Below, in pieces: positions 1 through 8,283 of a stretch of DNA of 51,815 bases. Position numbers and translations under genes: made by a program. The DNA lies in contig CALXCO010000016.1 of the NCBI GenBank assembly GCA_944386805.1, forward strand, positions 1 through 51,815. The letters run 5' to 3'. The notes under the pieces were generated by a model, which was not told where the DNA came from, did not search any database, and saw nothing but the letters and a program-made list of their open reading frames with translations. The stretch comes from an uncultured Clostridia bacterium (lineage in GTDB: Bacteria; Bacillota; Clostridia; Oscillospirales; Ruminococcaceae). Within the stretch, counting starts at the first letter, position 1. Each line of letters opens with the position of its first letter.

Positions 1-71
1 GTCTCGTGTCTAGCGGAGCTCGCGTTGCGGATGCGAGTCAGCATATCTGCGATAGTGTCGGTGATCTGCAT
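1..71 (-). CDS. rpsH: 30S ribosomal protein S8 (partial, N-terminal 23 residues)
   Basis: The reading frame begins at an ATG at 71 and runs off the left edge of the window. The first residues, MQITDTIADMLTRIRNA, match the conserved S8 start, which binds 16S rRNA helix 21 in the central domain of the 30S subunit. It follows rpsN by 27 bases, the normal order in the spc operon. An AGGAGG-like site lies just upstream. Only the N-terminus is visible, so nothing can be said of the rest of the protein. Confidence 0.9.
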   Translation of the reverse strand, partial: MQITDTIADMLTRIRNASSARHE

Positions 72-98
72 ACCATAAACCTCCTTTACTTGGTTTAC

Positions 99-284
99 TT
101 ACCAGCTGGCTTTCTTAACGCCGGGGATCTGGCCCTTGTAAGCCAGTTCTCTGAAGCAGATACGGCAGATGCCGTATTTTCTCAGATATGCGTGGGGACG
201 TCCGCAGAGTTTGCATCTGGTATAAGCACGGGTGGAGAACTTAGGCTCTCTCTGCTGTTTGATTTTCATCGAAGTTTTAGCCAC
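99..284 (-). CDS. rpsN: 30S ribosomal protein S14, zinc-binding (type Z)
   Basis: This 61-residue protein is the short zinc-ribbon form of S14, an assembly protein of the 30S head. Two CxxC pairs (CKLC near residue 24 and CRIC near residue 40) form the zinc site. The C-terminus, ending PGVKKASW, is the family signature. The zinc-free S14 of proteobacteria is about 100 residues long, so the length also marks the C+ type. It lies between rplE and rpsH as expected. A zinc-free paralogue expressed in zinc shortage would be elsewhere, if present. Confidence 0.95.
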   Translation of the reverse strand: MAKTSMKIKQQREPKFSTRAYTRCKLCGRPHAYLRKYGICRICFRELAYKGQIPGVKKASW

Positions 285-299
285 TGAATTCTACCTCCC

Positions 300-839
300 T
301 TATTTCTCAAACGGAGCGCCCATCAGGCTGAGCAGCTCGCGAGCTTCCTCATCCGTCTTGGCGGTGGTGATAAAGCTGATGTCCATACCGCGGGTCTTGT
401 CGATCTTATCGTACTCGATCTCCGGGAAGATCAGCTGCTCTTTCAGGCCGATGGTGTAGTTGCCGCGGCCGTCGAAAGAGTTGGCATTGATGCCTCTGAA
501 GTCTCTTACGCGGGGAAGAGCGATATTGAAGAAACGATCGATAAATTCATACATTTTGTCAGCGCGGAGGGTAACCTTTGCGCCGATGACCATGCCTTCA
601 CGAATCTTGAAGTTTGCAACGGACTTTTTAGCCTTGCAGGTGATGGGTTTCTGGCCGGTGATGGTGGCCAGATCTCTGATAACAGCATCCATAACCTTGG
701 CGTTTTCCTTTGCCTCGCCGGCACCTACGTTGATGACGACTTTTTCAACCTTCGGAATCTGCATGACACTTTTGTAGCCGAACTTCTTCATCAGAGCCGG
801 AGCTACGTCGGATTTATAGTAGTCTTTCAGACGAGCCAT
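300..839 (-). CDS. rplE: 50S ribosomal protein L5
   Basis: L5 binds 5S rRNA and contacts the P-site tRNA in the central protuberance. The start at the ATG at 839 ([11 protein letters not shown]) gives 179 residues, the usual family length, and has GGAGG seven bases upstream. The frame is open to an ATG at 854, but that codon is itself part of this ribosome binding site and is not the start. Conserved segments include [10 protein letters not shown], the basic [10 protein letters not shown] stretch and [16 protein letters not shown]. It sits between rplX and rpsN. Confidence 0.95.
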   Translation of the reverse strand: MARLKDYYKSDVAPALMKKFGYKSVMQIPKVEKVVINVGAGEAKENAKVMDAVIRDLATITGQKPITCKAKKSVANFKIREGMVIGAKVTLRADKMYEFIDRFFNIALPRVRDFRGINANSFDGRGNYTIGLKEQLIFPEIEYDKIDKTRGMDISFITTAKTDEEARELLSLMGAPFEK

Positions 840-860
840 GTCTTTTTCCTCCATTTTAGT

Positions 861-1178
861 TTAGAAAGTTTCGCCGCAGGATGCGCATACACGAACCTTG
901 GTTCCATCTTCCTTGATTACGTGACGGGTTCTGACGCCCTTGCCGCACTTGGGGCAAACAGGCATAACCTTGCAGGCGTACATGGGGGCTTCAGCCTTCA
1001 CGATACCGCCCTGCTGACCCATCTGACGGGGTTTCATGTGCTTGGTAACGATGTTCAGACCCTCAACGATGACTTTGCCTTCCTTGGGGCTGACAGCGAC
1101 AACCTTACCCTGGTTGCCTTTATCTTTGCCGGAGATGATAACGACGTTATCGCCGGTCTTGACGTGCATCTTAGCCAT
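861..1178 (-). CDS. rplX: 50S ribosomal protein L24
   Basis: L24 is an early 50S assembly initiator that binds domain I of 23S rRNA near the exit tunnel. The ATG at 1178 ([13 protein letters not shown]) has AGGAGG at the right distance and gives 105 residues; an upstream in-frame start at 1214 would run into rplN and has no support. The KOW motif ([15 protein letters not shown]) is near the N-terminus. The C-terminal half has CPKCGKG and CASCG, two Cys pairs that could hold zinc, as in many clostridial L24 proteins. Confidence 0.95.
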   Translation of the reverse strand: MAKMHVKTGDNVVIISGKDKGNQGKVVAVSPKEGKVIVEGLNIVTKHMKPRQMGQQGGIVKAEAPMYACKVMPVCPKCGKGVRTRHVIKEDGTKVRVCASCGETF

Positions 1179-1194
1179 TCCTTGCACCTCCTGA

Positions 1195-1563
1195 TTACAG
1201 AACTTCCGGAGCAAGAGACAGGATCTTCATGTATTCTTTATCACGAAGCTCTCTTGCGACCGGCCCAAAAATACGGGTGCCTCTGGGGTTTTTATCTTCC
1301 TTGATCAGAACGGCAGCGTTTTCGTCAAATCTGATATAAGTGCCGTCCTCACGACGAAGTCCCTTTACCGAACGAACGATGACAGCTTTAACAACGTCAC
1401 CTTTTTTTACAACTCCGCCGGGTGTTGCTTTTTTAACGGAACAAACTACGACGTCGCCGATATTCGCGTATCTTCTCTTAGAGCCGCCGAGAACACGGAT
1501 GCACATGAGTTCTTTTGCTCCGGTGTTGTCTGCGACTTTCATGCGAGTCTGCATCTGAATCAC
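1195..1563 (-). CDS. rplN: 50S ribosomal protein L14
   Basis: This 122-residue protein has the L14 start [17 protein letters not shown] and the core of a five-stranded barrel that contacts 16S rRNA in bridges B5 and B8. The start codon is GTG at 1563, with AGGAGG eight bases before it. It ends 16 bases before rplX. The 74-base gap to rpsQ holds a small hairpin (AGGTTG/CAACCT) and no other signal. Confidence 0.95.
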   Translation of the reverse strand: MIQMQTRMKVADNTGAKELMCIRVLGGSKRRYANIGDVVVCSVKKATPGGVVKKGDVVKAVIVRSVKGLRREDGTYIRFDENAAVLIKEDKNPRGTRIFGPVARELRDKEYMKILSLAPEVL

Positions 1564-1637
1564 AGTGCGTTCCTCCTTTTTCGAGATTTAGAAAGTTGTA
1601 ATAGGTTGTAAATCAACCTGCGTTTGAAATCTTTTGC

Positions 1638-1892
1638 TTATTTAGCCTTTTCGATGATCTCGACAACTCTCCATCTCTTATCCTTGGACAGAGGACGAGT
1701 TTCCATCAGAGAGACTTTATCGCCAACGTTGCAGGCGTTCATCTCGTCATGAGCTTTTACCTTAACGGTACGCTTCACGATCTTTTTGTACAGGGGGTGT
1801 TTAACGTTGTCGTAGATAGCGACGACGACGGTCTTATCCATCTTGTTGCTGACAACGGTACCAGTCCTGGTTTTTCTCAAATTTCTTTCCAC
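1638..1892 (-). CDS. rpsQ: 30S ribosomal protein S17
   Basis: An 84-residue OB-fold protein that binds 16S rRNA in the 5' domain. It opens [21 protein letters not shown] and contains the family's [11 protein letters not shown] segment. The start is a GTG at 1892 with GGGAG eight bases upstream. It follows rpmC by 17 bases in the standard order rpmC-rpsQ-rplN. Confidence 0.95.
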   Translation of the reverse strand: MERNLRKTRTGTVVSNKMDKTVVVAIYDNVKHPLYKKIVKRTVKVKAHDEMNACNVGDKVSLMETRPLSKDKRWRVVEIIEKAK

Positions 1893-1909
1893 GGTCTGAT
1901 CTCCCTTCC

Positions 1910-2095
1910 TTAGTCAAGCTCATTCAGAACCGTCATGATACGGGCGATGTCTTTCTTGACAGCCTTGATTCTCATGGGGTTATCGAGCTGATTAACAGCA
2001 AGCTGAAAGCGCAGGTTGAAGAGCTCGGCTTTCAGATCGCTCAATTTATCCTGGAGTTCAGCCTTGGACATTTCTCTTACGTCTTTTGCTTTCAT
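1910..2095 (-). CDS. rpmC: 50S ribosomal protein L29
   Basis: A 61-residue helical hairpin protein at the polypeptide exit tunnel, where trigger factor and SRP dock beside L23. It has the conserved [13 protein letters not shown] motif. Its ATG overlaps the TGA of rplP (ATGA), and its own ribosome binding site is weak, so its translation is probably coupled to rplP. Confidence 0.95.
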   Translation of the reverse strand: MKAKDVREMSKAELQDKLSDLKAELFNLRFQLAVNQLDNPMRIKAVKKDIARIMTVLNELD

Positions 2096-2520
2096 TCCTG
2101 CTCACCAACCGTTTCTTCTTTGCGGACGAATTTAGTCTTGATCGGCAGTTTGTGACCAGCCAGACGCATAGCCTCGCGAGCCAGCTCCTCAGAAACGCCA
2201 CCGATTTCGAACATAACTCTGCCGGGTTTAACAACTGCTACCCAATACTCAGGAGAACCTTTACCGGAACCCATTCGAGTTTCAGCAGGCTGTTTGGTAT
2301 AGGGTTTATCGGGGAAAATCTTAATCCAAACCTGACCGCCACGTTTGATGTAACGGGTCATGGCGATACGGGCAGCTTCGATCTGTGCGGAGCTGACCCA
2401 AGCGGGCTCAAGAGCCTGCAGGCCGTACTGGCCGTGGGTAACGGTATTGCCGCGAAGGGCTTTACCTTTCATGCGTCCTCTCTGCTGACGACGATATTTA
2501 ACTCTTTTAGGGAGAAGCAT
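2092..2520 (-). CDS. rplP: 50S ribosomal protein L16
   Basis: At 142 residues this is normal-length L16, which sits near the A-site tRNA elbow and is one of the last proteins to join the 50S subunit. It begins [19 protein letters not shown] and has the [18 protein letters not shown] and MGSGKG segments. Its start codon shares one base with the rpsC stop (TAATG), and its stop overlaps the rpmC start, so rpsC, rplP and rpmC form a translationally coupled run. Confidence 0.95.
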   Translation of the reverse strand: MLLPKRVKYRRQQRGRMKGKALRGNTVTHGQYGLQALEPAWVSSAQIEAARIAMTRYIKRGGQVWIKIFPDKPYTKQPAETRMGSGKGSPEYWVAVVKPGRVMFEIGGVSEELAREAMRLAGHKLPIKTKFVRKEETVGEQE

Positions 2521-3254
2521 TACTTGTTACCTCCTTCCGCATTTCTCGGTCTTCTGTTGCGGGGTCTGTCGTTACGATCATTGCGATCGTTTCTGTAGGA
2601 TCTTGCGGGTTTCTTGGTAACTTCGCCCTTCAGAACCTCACCGGTGTAGATCCAGGTCTTAACGCCGATCTTGCCGTAGGTGGTGTGTGCCTCAGCAAAG
2701 CCGTAGTCGATATCAGCGCGCAGGGTCTGCAGCGGGATGGTGCCCTCGTTGTAAGACTCGCTTCTTGCGATTTCAGCGCCGCCCAGACGGCCGGAAACGG
2801 AAGTCTTGATACCTTTGGCACCCAGTCTCATAGCTCTGCCGATTGCCTGTTTCATAGCGCGGCGGAAAGAAATTCTTCTTTCGAGCTGAGAAGCGATGCT
2901 CTCAGCAACCAGCTGTGCAGACAGATCAGGCTGCTTAACTTCAACGATGTTGATGTGAACTGCCTTGCCGATCATCTTTTCCAGCTGACCGCGGAGTTCA
3001 TTGATCTTAGCGCCGCCCTGGCCGATAACCATACCAGGTTTTGCGCAGTGGATGTGAATTCTCACCATCTTGGCGTCGCGTTCGATCTCAATACGGGGGA
3101 TACCGGCGTCCTTCAGGCCCTGCTTGAGGAAGTTACGGATCTTGTAGTCCTCTACCAGGGTGTCACCGAAAGCAGTGCCTTCAGCGAACCAGCGGGAATC
3201 CCAATCTTTAATAACTCCAACACGAAGTCCGTGCGGATTTACTTTCTGGCCCAT
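2520..3254 (-). CDS. rpsC: 30S ribosomal protein S3
   Basis: This 244-residue protein has the S3 N-terminus [15 protein letters not shown], the KH domain with VIGQGGAKI, and the C-terminal domain that lines the mRNA entry site ([20 protein letters not shown]). The tail is low-complexity and basic, with three near-repeats of NDR and an RPRNRR run, a species-variable extension. GAGGAGG precedes the ATG at 3254. Confidence 0.95.
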   Translation of the reverse strand: MGQKVNPHGLRVGVIKDWDSRWFAEGTAFGDTLVEDYKIRNFLKQGLKDAGIPRIEIERDAKMVRIHIHCAKPGMVIGQGGAKINELRGQLEKMIGKAVHINIVEVKQPDLSAQLVAESIASQLERRISFRRAMKQAIGRAMRLGAKGIKTSVSGRLGGAEIARSESYNEGTIPLQTLRADIDYGFAEAHTTYGKIGVKTWIYTGEVLKGEVTKKPARSYRNDRNDRNDRPRNRRPRNAEGGNK

Positions 3255-3275
3255 AGTTTACCTCCTCTTAGAGCT

Positions 3276-3611
3276 TCATTCCTGTTCTTTCAGAACAAGG
3301 GTGATGTGCGAAGATCTCTTCAATACCTTGAATGCACGGCCCTGTGCGCGGGGTCTGATTCTCTTCATAGTAGGACCGGGGCAGACAAAGCACTCGGCAA
3401 CATAAAGGTTGCTGGTGTCCATACCGAAGTTGTGATCAGCGTTTGCGATAGCCGATTTCAGAAGTTTCTGGAGAGGCTCACATGCAGCTTTGGGTGTATA
3501 TTTCAGAATTGCCATTGCAGTTTCGGTGTCTTTATTTCTGATCAGGTTCAGAACGACGGAAACTTTTCTCGGAGAGATGCGTACATTTCTCAGGTAAGCT
3601 TTAGCTTCCAT
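3276..3611 (-). CDS. rplV: 50S ribosomal protein L22
   Basis: L22 has a globular domain on the 50S surface and a long beta hairpin that reaches into the exit tunnel, where some macrolide-resistance changes map. The 111-residue protein starts [25 protein letters not shown] and carries the tunnel hairpin around [17 protein letters not shown] near the C-terminus. It lies between rpsS and rpsC with a good GGAGG site. Confidence 0.95.
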   Translation of the reverse strand: MEAKAYLRNVRISPRKVSVVLNLIRNKDTETAMAILKYTPKAACEPLQKLLKSAIANADHNFGMDTSNLYVAECFVCPGPTMKRIRPRAQGRAFKVLKRSSHITLVLKEQE

Positions 3612-3632
3612 TCAAAATCCTCCTTTCGGCTA

Positions 3633-3914
3633 TTATTTGCCGTTATTACTGGTCTTGGAACCGTTGTGGCCCTTAAAGGTTCTGGTGGGAGCAAACTCAC
3701 CCAGTTTATGGCCTACCATATCTTCGGTAACGTACACCGGAACGTGCTTTCTGCCGTCGTGTACCGCGAATGTATGTCCAACGAATTCAGGGAAAATAGT
3801 GGAGGAGCGGCTCCAGGTCTTGACAACCTTCTTTTCGCCGGCCTCGTTCATTGCAGCGACTTTCTTGTAGAGGGATTCCTCAACGTAAGGACCCTTTTTA
3901 ATGCTTCTGCCCAT
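3633..3914 (-). CDS. rpsS: 30S ribosomal protein S19
   Basis: A 93-residue protein of the 30S head that pairs with S13. It has the signature [15 protein letters not shown], the [24 protein letters not shown] core and the [13 protein letters not shown]-terminus. It is placed between rplB and rplV as in nearly all bacteria. Confidence 0.95.
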   Translation of the reverse strand: MGRSIKKGPYVEESLYKKVAAMNEAGEKKVVKTWSRSSTIFPEFVGHTFAVHDGRKHVPVYVTEDMVGHKLGEFAPTRTFKGHNGSKTSNNGK

Positions 3915-3934
3915 GGATCATCTTCCTCCTTCCA

Positions 3935-4768
3935 TTACTTCGCGTTTCTGCGTTTCACGATAAATTTATCGGAGCGCTGATGATGCTTGCGAGTCTTGTA
4001 GCCCAGAGTGGGTTTGCCCCAGGGGGTAACAGGTCCGGGACGGCCGACAGGAGATTTGCCTTCGCCGCCGCCATGGGGATGGTCGTTGGGGTTCATGACA
4101 GAGCCGCGGACGGTAGGTCTCCAGCCCATGTGACGTTTACGGCCGGCTTTACCGAGCGAAACGTTTTCATGGTCGATGTTGCTGACCTGGCCGATGCAGG
4201 CGATGCAGTTGATGTCGATGTTGCGCTGTTCGCCGGAGGGAAGTCTGACGAGTGCGTAAGCGCCTTCCTTAGCCATCAGCTGAGCCATGTTGCCAGCTGC
4301 ACGGACCAGCTGAGCGCCCTTACCGTTGTACAGCTCGATGCCGTAGATAAAGGTACCAACCGGGATGTTTGCCAGAGGCAGAGCGTTGCCGGGTTTGATA
4401 TCGGCGTCTGCGCCGTTTCTGATGATGTGGCCAACCTTCAGTCCATCGGGAGCGAGGATATATCTCTTCTCGCCATCCTCGAACTGGATCAGTGCGATGA
4501 ATGCGCTGCGGTTGGGATCGTATTCAATGGTCTGAACAGTAGCGTTCATGCCAACTTTATCGCGTTTGAAGTCGATCACGCGGTATTTGGTTCTGTTGCC
4601 GCCGCCATGATGACGAACGGTGATACGGCCATAGTTGTTACGGCCGGAGGTCTTTTTCATGGGCTCCAGAAGGCTCTTCTCAGGAGCTACCTTGGAAAGA
4701 CCGGAATAATCGGTGACAGTCATTGTACGCGTGCCAGGGGTGACAGGCTTAAATGCTTTGATCGCCAT
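3935..4768 (-). CDS. rplB: 50S ribosomal protein L2
   Basis: At 277 residues this is full-length L2, which is needed for subunit joining and for an active peptidyl transferase centre. The conserved [17 protein letters not shown] loop, with the histidine near the catalytic centre, is intact in the C-terminal part. The start [15 protein letters not shown] has an AAAGGAG site. The spacer between its start and rplW (124 bases) is longer than others in the operon and is described separately. Confidence 0.95.
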   Translation of the reverse strand: MAIKAFKPVTPGTRTMTVTDYSGLSKVAPEKSLLEPMKKTSGRNNYGRITVRHHGGGNRTKYRVIDFKRDKVGMNATVQTIEYDPNRSAFIALIQFEDGEKRYILAPDGLKVGHIIRNGADADIKPGNALPLANIPVGTFIYGIELYNGKGAQLVRAAGNMAQLMAKEGAYALVRLPSGEQRNIDINCIACIGQVSNIDHENVSLGKAGRKRHMGWRPTVRGSVMNPNDHPHGGGEGKSPVGRPGPVTPWGKPTLGYKTRKHHQRSDKFIVKRRNAK

Positions 4769-4892
4769 TTTATTTCACTCTCCTTTTGGTTTAGCGAGGA
4801 ACCCCTGCGGTTCCCCATACATCACCAGGGCCTTACTCACAGGCCCTTACCCTTTGTTACCGGGTATCTAACCGATTCTTTTCGGGGACTTA
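4769..4892 (-). repeat. Hairpin-rich spacer between rplW and rplB
   Basis: This 124-base spacer is unusually long for this operon. It holds three successive inverted repeats: GGAACC/GGTTCC near 4798-4814, GGGCCT/AGGCCC near 4829-4846 and TACCC/GGGTA near 4849-4867. None is followed by a T-run in the direction of transcription, so these are not ordinary terminators. They could be mRNA-processing or stability hairpins. A related arm pair occurs in the rplC-rpsJ spacer. Confidence 0.5.
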
Positions 4893-5186
4893 TCAGATCA
4901 TGCCCTCGAAGAACTCAATGGTCTTGGAGTTTTCGGTCAGGGTTACGATCGCCTTTTTCCAGTCAGGGCGATAACCTTCGTTGCGGCCCATTCTCTTGAA
5001 ACGGCCTCTGACGCTGACGGTGTTGACCTTGGCGACATTGACGTCGAACAGTTCTTCAACTGCATGGGCGATTTCGATCTTGTTTGCGTCGTTCGCAACT
5101 TTGAAGGTGTACTTTTTCTCAGCTACGCCATACATCGATTTCTCAGTGATGACGGGAGCGAGGATGATATCCTGTGCCTTTTTCAT
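4893..5186 (-). CDS. rplW: 50S ribosomal protein L23
   Basis: A 97-residue protein at the tunnel exit that serves as the docking site for trigger factor and SRP. It begins [17 protein letters not shown] and has the [23 protein letters not shown] core. Its ATG at 5186 shares one base with the rplD stop (TAATG), so the two are coupled. AGGAGG lies about ten bases upstream, inside the end of rplD. Confidence 0.95.
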   Translation of the reverse strand: MKKAQDIILAPVITEKSMYGVAEKKYTFKVANDANKIEIAHAVEELFDVNVAKVNTVSVRGRFKRMGRNEGYRPDWKKAIVTLTENSKTIEFFEGMI

Positions 5187-5809
5187 TACGCATATACCTC
5201 CTCGATCTTTGCTACTGCATCCTTAACGACGATGAACTTGTCACAGCCGAGGATGTCGTAAACATTCAGGCTGCCGACCTGAGCGGTCTTAACGCCGGGA
5301 ATGTTTGCCATGCTCTTGATTGCCTTCTGATCCATCTCAGGGAGAACAACCAGTGCCTTGCGGTCAGCACCCAGTGCCTTGAGCATAGCTGCCATGGTTT
5401 TGGTCTTGTATTCCGCTGCCTCGATCTTGTCGATGACGATCATATCGCCATCCAGGACCTTAGAGGAAAATGCGGATTTCATAGCCAGTCTCTTGACTTT
5501 CTTGTTCAGTGCCAGACGGTAGCTGCGGGGTTTCGGGCCGAGAGCGACGCCGCCATGGGTCCACTGAGGAGCTCTGATGGAGCCCTGTCTTGCATGACCG
5601 GTACCTTTCTGTTTCCAGGGTTTACGTCCGCCGCCTGCAACCTCAGTGCGGGTGAGGGTGGACTGAGTGCCCTGACGCTGGTTTGCAAGGTAGGCAACGA
5701 CTGCCTGGTGCATAACCACTGCATTGGGTTCAATGCCGAATACTGCCTCGGAAAGTTCCATGGTGGAGACTTCCTTGCCAGCCATATCAAATACGGAAAT
5801 CGTAGGCAT
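5186..5809 (-). CDS. rplD: 50S ribosomal protein L4
   Basis: This 207-residue protein has the L4 globular domain and the long loop that reaches the exit tunnel ([25 protein letters not shown], around residues 60-85). In E. coli L4 is also the repressor of its own operon through the S10 leader and RNase E. Whether it acts on the leader upstream of rpsJ here cannot be told from the sequence. GGAGG precedes the ATG at 5809. Confidence 0.95.
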   Translation of the reverse strand: MPTISVFDMAGKEVSTMELSEAVFGIEPNAVVMHQAVVAYLANQRQGTQSTLTRTEVAGGGRKPWKQKGTGHARQGSIRAPQWTHGGVALGPKPRSYRLALNKKVKRLAMKSAFSSKVLDGDMIVIDKIEAAEYKTKTMAAMLKALGADRKALVVLPEMDQKAIKSMANIPGVKTAQVGSLNVYDILGCDKFIVVKDAVAKIEEVYA

Positions 5810-5826
5810 TATATTTCCTCCTTCCC

Positions 5827-6459
5827 TTAAGCCTTCTTGCTGTCGGTCAGGACAACCACGCCGCCTTTAGGGCCGGGGATTGCGCCTTTAACAGCAATCA
5901 GATTGTTCTCAACGTCAACTTTGACGATCTCGAGATTCTGTACGGTAACTCTCTCAGCGCCCATGTGACCAGCCATTCCCTTGCCTTTGAAGATTCTGGA
6001 CGGGTCGGAGATAGCGCCCATAGAGCCGGGCTGTCTTGCAACAGGACCAGTACCGTGAGAAGCACGGAGCGATTTGTTACCATGACGCTTGATTGCGCCG
6101 GCGTAACCTTTACCTTTGCTGGTGCCGCAAGCGTCGATCATATCGCCGCAAGCGAAGGTGTCAGCCTTGATAACGTCGCCGACGTTGTATGCGCTGCAAT
6201 CGTCCATTCTGAATTCCTTGAGGACTTTCTTAGGCGCAACGTCAGCCTTTTCAAAGTGACCTTTGGCGGGCTTGGAGAGTTTCTGAGGTTTTACGTCGCC
6301 AAATCCAACCTGGATTGCGTCGTAACCGTCGTTCTCCACGGTCTTCTTCTGAATGACCATGCAGGGACCGGCTTCAACCACAGTTACCGGGATGACTTTA
6401 CCAGATTCGTCGAAGATCTGAGTCATACCGATCTTTTTGCCGATGATTCCTTTTTTCAT
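5827..6459 (-). CDS. rplC: 50S ribosomal protein L3
   Basis: A 210-residue early assembly protein whose loop approaches the peptidyl transferase centre. It has the typical start [20 protein letters not shown] and the conserved [32 protein letters not shown] region. AGGAGG lies nine bases from the ATG. The spacer to rpsJ upstream is long and contains hairpins. Confidence 0.95.
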   Translation of the reverse strand: MKKGIIGKKIGMTQIFDESGKVIPVTVVEAGPCMVIQKKTVENDGYDAIQVGFGDVKPQKLSKPAKGHFEKADVAPKKVLKEFRMDDCSAYNVGDVIKADTFACGDMIDACGTSKGKGYAGAIKRHGNKSLRASHGTGPVARQPGSMGAISDPSRIFKGKGMAGHMGAERVTVQNLEIVKVDVENNLIAVKGAIPGPKGGVVVLTDSKKA

Positions 6460-6567
6460 CTTTGTTTTCCTCCTGTCAGGTTATTGGTCAACGGATATCC
6501 GCTGACATGACCCCCGTTGGTTCCCCTCACAGGGAACACGGTTTTGCGTACTGTTGGTTTTAAGCGA
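6460..6567 (-). repeat. Hairpin-containing spacer between rpsJ and rplC
   Basis: This 108-base spacer contains the rplC ribosome binding site and two inverted repeats: GTTCCC/GGGAAC near 6520-6537, and a palindrome centred on CGGATATCCG near 6495 flanked by GTCA/TGAC. Neither has a following T-run. The G/C-rich arms resemble those in the rplW-rplB spacer, so the two spacers may hold the same kind of element. Confidence 0.45.
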
Positions 6568-6879
6568 TCAGCGAGTGATCTCAACCTCAACGCCGGCGGG
6601 GAGTTCGAGACCCTGAAGTGCTTCGACCGTCTTAGCAGAGGGACGGAGAACATCAATCAGTCTCTTGTGGGTGCGCTGCTCAAACTGTTCGCGGCTGTCT
6701 TTGTATTTATGAACGGCACGAAGAATGGTAACGACTTCCTTGTGGGTAGGCAGCGGGATCGGTCCGGAAACACGGGCGCCGGTCTTCTTTGCAGCCTCTA
6801 CGATTTTGGTCGCAGATGCGTCTACCAGGGTGTGGTCATAACCTTTCAGTTTGATACGAAGTTTTTCATTGACTGCCAC
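6568..6879 (-). CDS. rpsJ: 30S ribosomal protein S10
   Basis: The first gene of the operon encodes S10, a 30S head protein that also forms the NusB-S10 antitermination complex. The best start is the GTG at 6879 ([16 protein letters not shown], 103 residues): AGGAGG lies eight bases before it, but only two bases before the upstream ATG at 6885. The GPIPLPT loop and the [12 protein letters not shown] segment are conserved. Confidence 0.92.
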   Translation of the reverse strand: MAVNEKLRIKLKGYDHTLVDASATKIVEAAKKTGARVSGPIPLPTHKEVVTILRAVHKYKDSREQFEQRTHKRLIDVLRPSAKTVEALQGLELPAGVEVEITR

Positions 6880-7228
6880 TGTCATCGCCTCCTAAAATAC
6901 TTGGTGGGGACAAGACATTGTATTGGACACGTTTCCGTGTGTTTCACGCCTTTGCAATAAAAAAACGGAAAACCGCTTAATGCGTTTTTCCGAGCCTCGT
7001 GAAACTACCACCGCATTTGCGCTGGCACTTACAGCCAAACCTGGCCGCAGTTTGCCGGTCTTCCGGTCCGGATTATCAGCCGCACACAGGCGCAGCTTTT
7101 CATCCATCCTGTACTAACATGGTATTCAATCTTTGTCGCCCGGTTTAAAATCGGACATACTCGGCGGAAATTACCTGCTCACAGCAGCAACCTCCCGCTT
7201 CATCGCATATCTTTGTTGCAGTCACGCA
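6880..7228 (-). promoter_or_regulatory. Leader RNA of the S10 operon
   Basis: About 340 transcribed bases separate the promoter from rpsJ, with no plausible coding frame. The leader is G/C-rich and full of short inverted repeats: CTGCT/AGCAG near the 5' end, CCGG/CCGG in the middle, a strong intrinsic terminator (6957-6992), and ACACG-GAAA-CGTGT, a GNRA-loop hairpin, after it. A structured leader with an internal terminator is the layout of a transcription attenuator. By analogy with other ribosomal operons an operon protein (L4 is the E. coli precedent) may control it, but the ligand is not visible here. Confidence 0.65.
6957..6992 (-). terminator. Intrinsic terminator (attenuator) inside the S10 leader
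   Basis: On the minus strand the arms CGGAAAAACGC and GCGGTTTTCCG form an eleven-base stem with one wobble or mismatch and a loop of about six bases, followed at once by a run of seven T. It lies about 75 bases before rpsJ and after some 240 bases of leader, so transcription of the whole operon must read through it. Confidence 0.7.
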
Positions 7229-7234
7229 AGTAGT

Positions 7235-7263
7235 ATTATAACGGATGCAAGTCCATTTGGCAA
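7235..7263 (-). promoter_or_regulatory. Promoter of the S10 operon
   Basis: On the minus strand: -35 TTGCCA (7258-7263), a 17-base spacer and a perfect -10 TATAAT (7235-7240). The predicted transcript starts near 7228, at the head of the leader. No competing promoter of similar quality lies between here and rpsJ. The remaining bases up to 7358 hold only an AT-rich stretch and a perfect 17-base palindrome (GAATTTCA/TGAAATTC, 7323-7339) next to the end of the following gene. Confidence 0.8.
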
Positions 7264-7358
7264 GGGCTTTTGCAATTTTATTTGTAAACTTTTTATGAAC
7301 ACAAAAGTTTTTCTGTTTTGGTGAATTTCAGTGAAATTCTTTGTTGAAAACGTCGAAT

Positions 7359-7493
7359 TTATTCTGTCTCATTCTCATCCATTGCAATGATGATTTCTTC
7401 TGTTTGCTGCTGGATTTCCTTCAGGTGTTCAATTGTATCGGTGATTTCATTGAACAGGTGCAGATACGCCTTTTTATACGCTTTTTCTTCCAT
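7359..7493 (-). CDS. Small acidic conserved protein, 44 residues
   Basis: The start is the ATG at 7493, with GGAAG seven bases upstream; longer frames upstream have no ribosome binding site. The protein (MEEKAYKKAYLHLFNEITDTIE...) is predicted to be wholly helical and ends in a very acidic tail (MDENETE). Similar short proteins of the form MEEKxYKKxYLHLFNxIT occur in clostridial genomes, usually without known function. It is transcribed away from two XRE regulators, and a shared palindrome lies between them, so they probably regulate it. Confidence 0.75.
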   Translation of the reverse strand: MEEKAYKKAYLHLFNEITDTIEHLKEIQQQTEEIIIAMDENETE

Positions 7494-7564
7494 TTTATAT
7501 CTTCCTTTCAAATAACTTGAAATACCTCTATTTATAAATTTAAAAAGTTTTAAAAAAAGTATGT

Positions 7565-7593
7565 TTGCATTATATGCCTTAAGAGCATATAAT
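7565..7593 (+). promoter_or_regulatory. Promoter with palindromic operator between the 44-residue gene and the XRE genes
   Basis: On the plus strand: -35 TTGCAT (7565-7570), 17 bases, -10 TATAAT (7588-7593). The perfect inverted repeat ATTATATGC-N7-GCATATAAT (7569-7577 and 7585-7593) fills the space between the hexamers and overlaps the -10. On the minus strand the same dyad supplies a TATAAT for the divergent gene, but with a poor -35. This is the expected layout for an autoregulatory XRE operator controlling both directions. Confidence 0.7.
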
Positions 7594-7639
7594 ATAAGAC
7601 GAATTTTAAAATATAGTAGCCTAATTTGGGGTGATGAAT

Positions 7640-7858
7640 ATGTATAAGAGAATTCGCGATCTGCGAGAAGACCACGATTTGAAACAACAGGATATAGCAG
7701 CGATATTAAATATAACACAAAGCACTTATTCGCGCTATGAAGCTGGATTATATGATCCCCCTACTGATATACTGATTAAGCTAGCAGACTTTTATCACAC
7801 ATCAATTGATTATTTATTAGAAAGAACCGATATCTTTATGCCTTATCCAAAGAAGTGA
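7640..7858 (+). CDS. XRE-family helix-turn-helix regulator
   Basis: A 72-residue protein that is almost entirely one Cro/C1-type DNA-binding domain: KRIRDLREDHDLKQQDIAAILNI, recognition helix around QSTYSRYEAGLYDP, then ILIKLADFYHTSIDYLLER. The ATG at 7640 is preferred over the GTG at 7631 because GGGGTG lies six bases before it. The gene is AT-rich compared with the surrounding chromosome. It overlaps the next XRE gene (GTGA). It probably binds the palindrome just upstream. Confidence 0.85.
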   Translation: MYKRIRDLREDHDLKQQDIAAILNITQSTYSRYEAGLYDPPTDILIKLADFYHTSIDYLLERTDIFMPYPKK

Positions 7859-8112
7859 AAAGCGATATGTTTATCAACAAAAATAAAGATGGAAAGAATA
7901 ATATCTGTGGCAAAAATATTGCTGCTATTAGAACGAGCATGGGACTTTCTCAGCGACAGCTCTCTAATTTGCTCCAGCTGAATGGGCTAGATATTGACAA
8001 AAACGCTATCCAGCGAATTGAAGCTGGCAAACGGTTTGTCACCGATATTGAACTTCACTGTTTTTCCCGTACTCTAGGTAAAACTTTAGACGAACTACTC
8101 GAAATCGACTAA
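7855..8112 (+). CDS. XRE-family helix-turn-helix regulator
   Basis: An 85-residue protein with a Cro/C1-type helix-turn-helix (GKNIAAIRTSMGLSQRQLSNLLQLNGLDIDKNAIQRIEAGKR...). The form with an inserted NGLDIDKNAIQRIEAG and the end RFVTDIELHCFSRTLGKTLDELLE is typical of short clostridial regulators. It begins with a GTG that overlaps the stop of the preceding regulator; an ATG at 7867 is the other possible start. The coupling suggests the two proteins act together. Its targets are unknown. Confidence 0.8.
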   Translation: MKSDMFINKNKDGKNNICGKNIAAIRTSMGLSQRQLSNLLQLNGLDIDKNAIQRIEAGKRFVTDIELHCFSRTLGKTLDELLEID

Positions 8113-8233
8113 TATTTTATATTAGTTTTACTGATTGCTGTAAGTAGTAATTCGTCTTTTCTTATTATATCATAACTTCGATTTAATTTCAATAAATTAG
8201 CACTTATATTCGCTCTATTTTCTTGAAAATGGC

Positions 8234-8258
8234 TATACTACAATAAAATTGCAGTATA
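8234..8258. promoter_or_regulatory. Imperfect palindrome upstream of the third XRE gene
   Basis: Arms TATACTACAAT (8234-8244) and ATTGCAGTATA (8248-8258) pair at ten of eleven positions around a three-base centre. It lies 26 bases before the start of the XRE gene at 8284, in an AT-rich gap of 171 bases that holds nothing else obvious. It is a likely autoregulatory operator, different in sequence from the 7569-7593 dyad. Confidence 0.5.
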
Positions 8259-8283
8259 ACAGTATTAGAAATGGAGTAGTATA

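Noticed and set aside
2685-4999. Long open frames antisense to rpsC-rplB and rplB-rplW
   Set aside because: They cover several conserved ribosomal protein genes on the opposite strand and have no start signals.
6880-7228. T-box or known riboswitch in the S10 leader
   Set aside because: A GGTGGTA-like stretch is present, but the T-box bulge sequence and specifier layout are absent; no other class was recognised.
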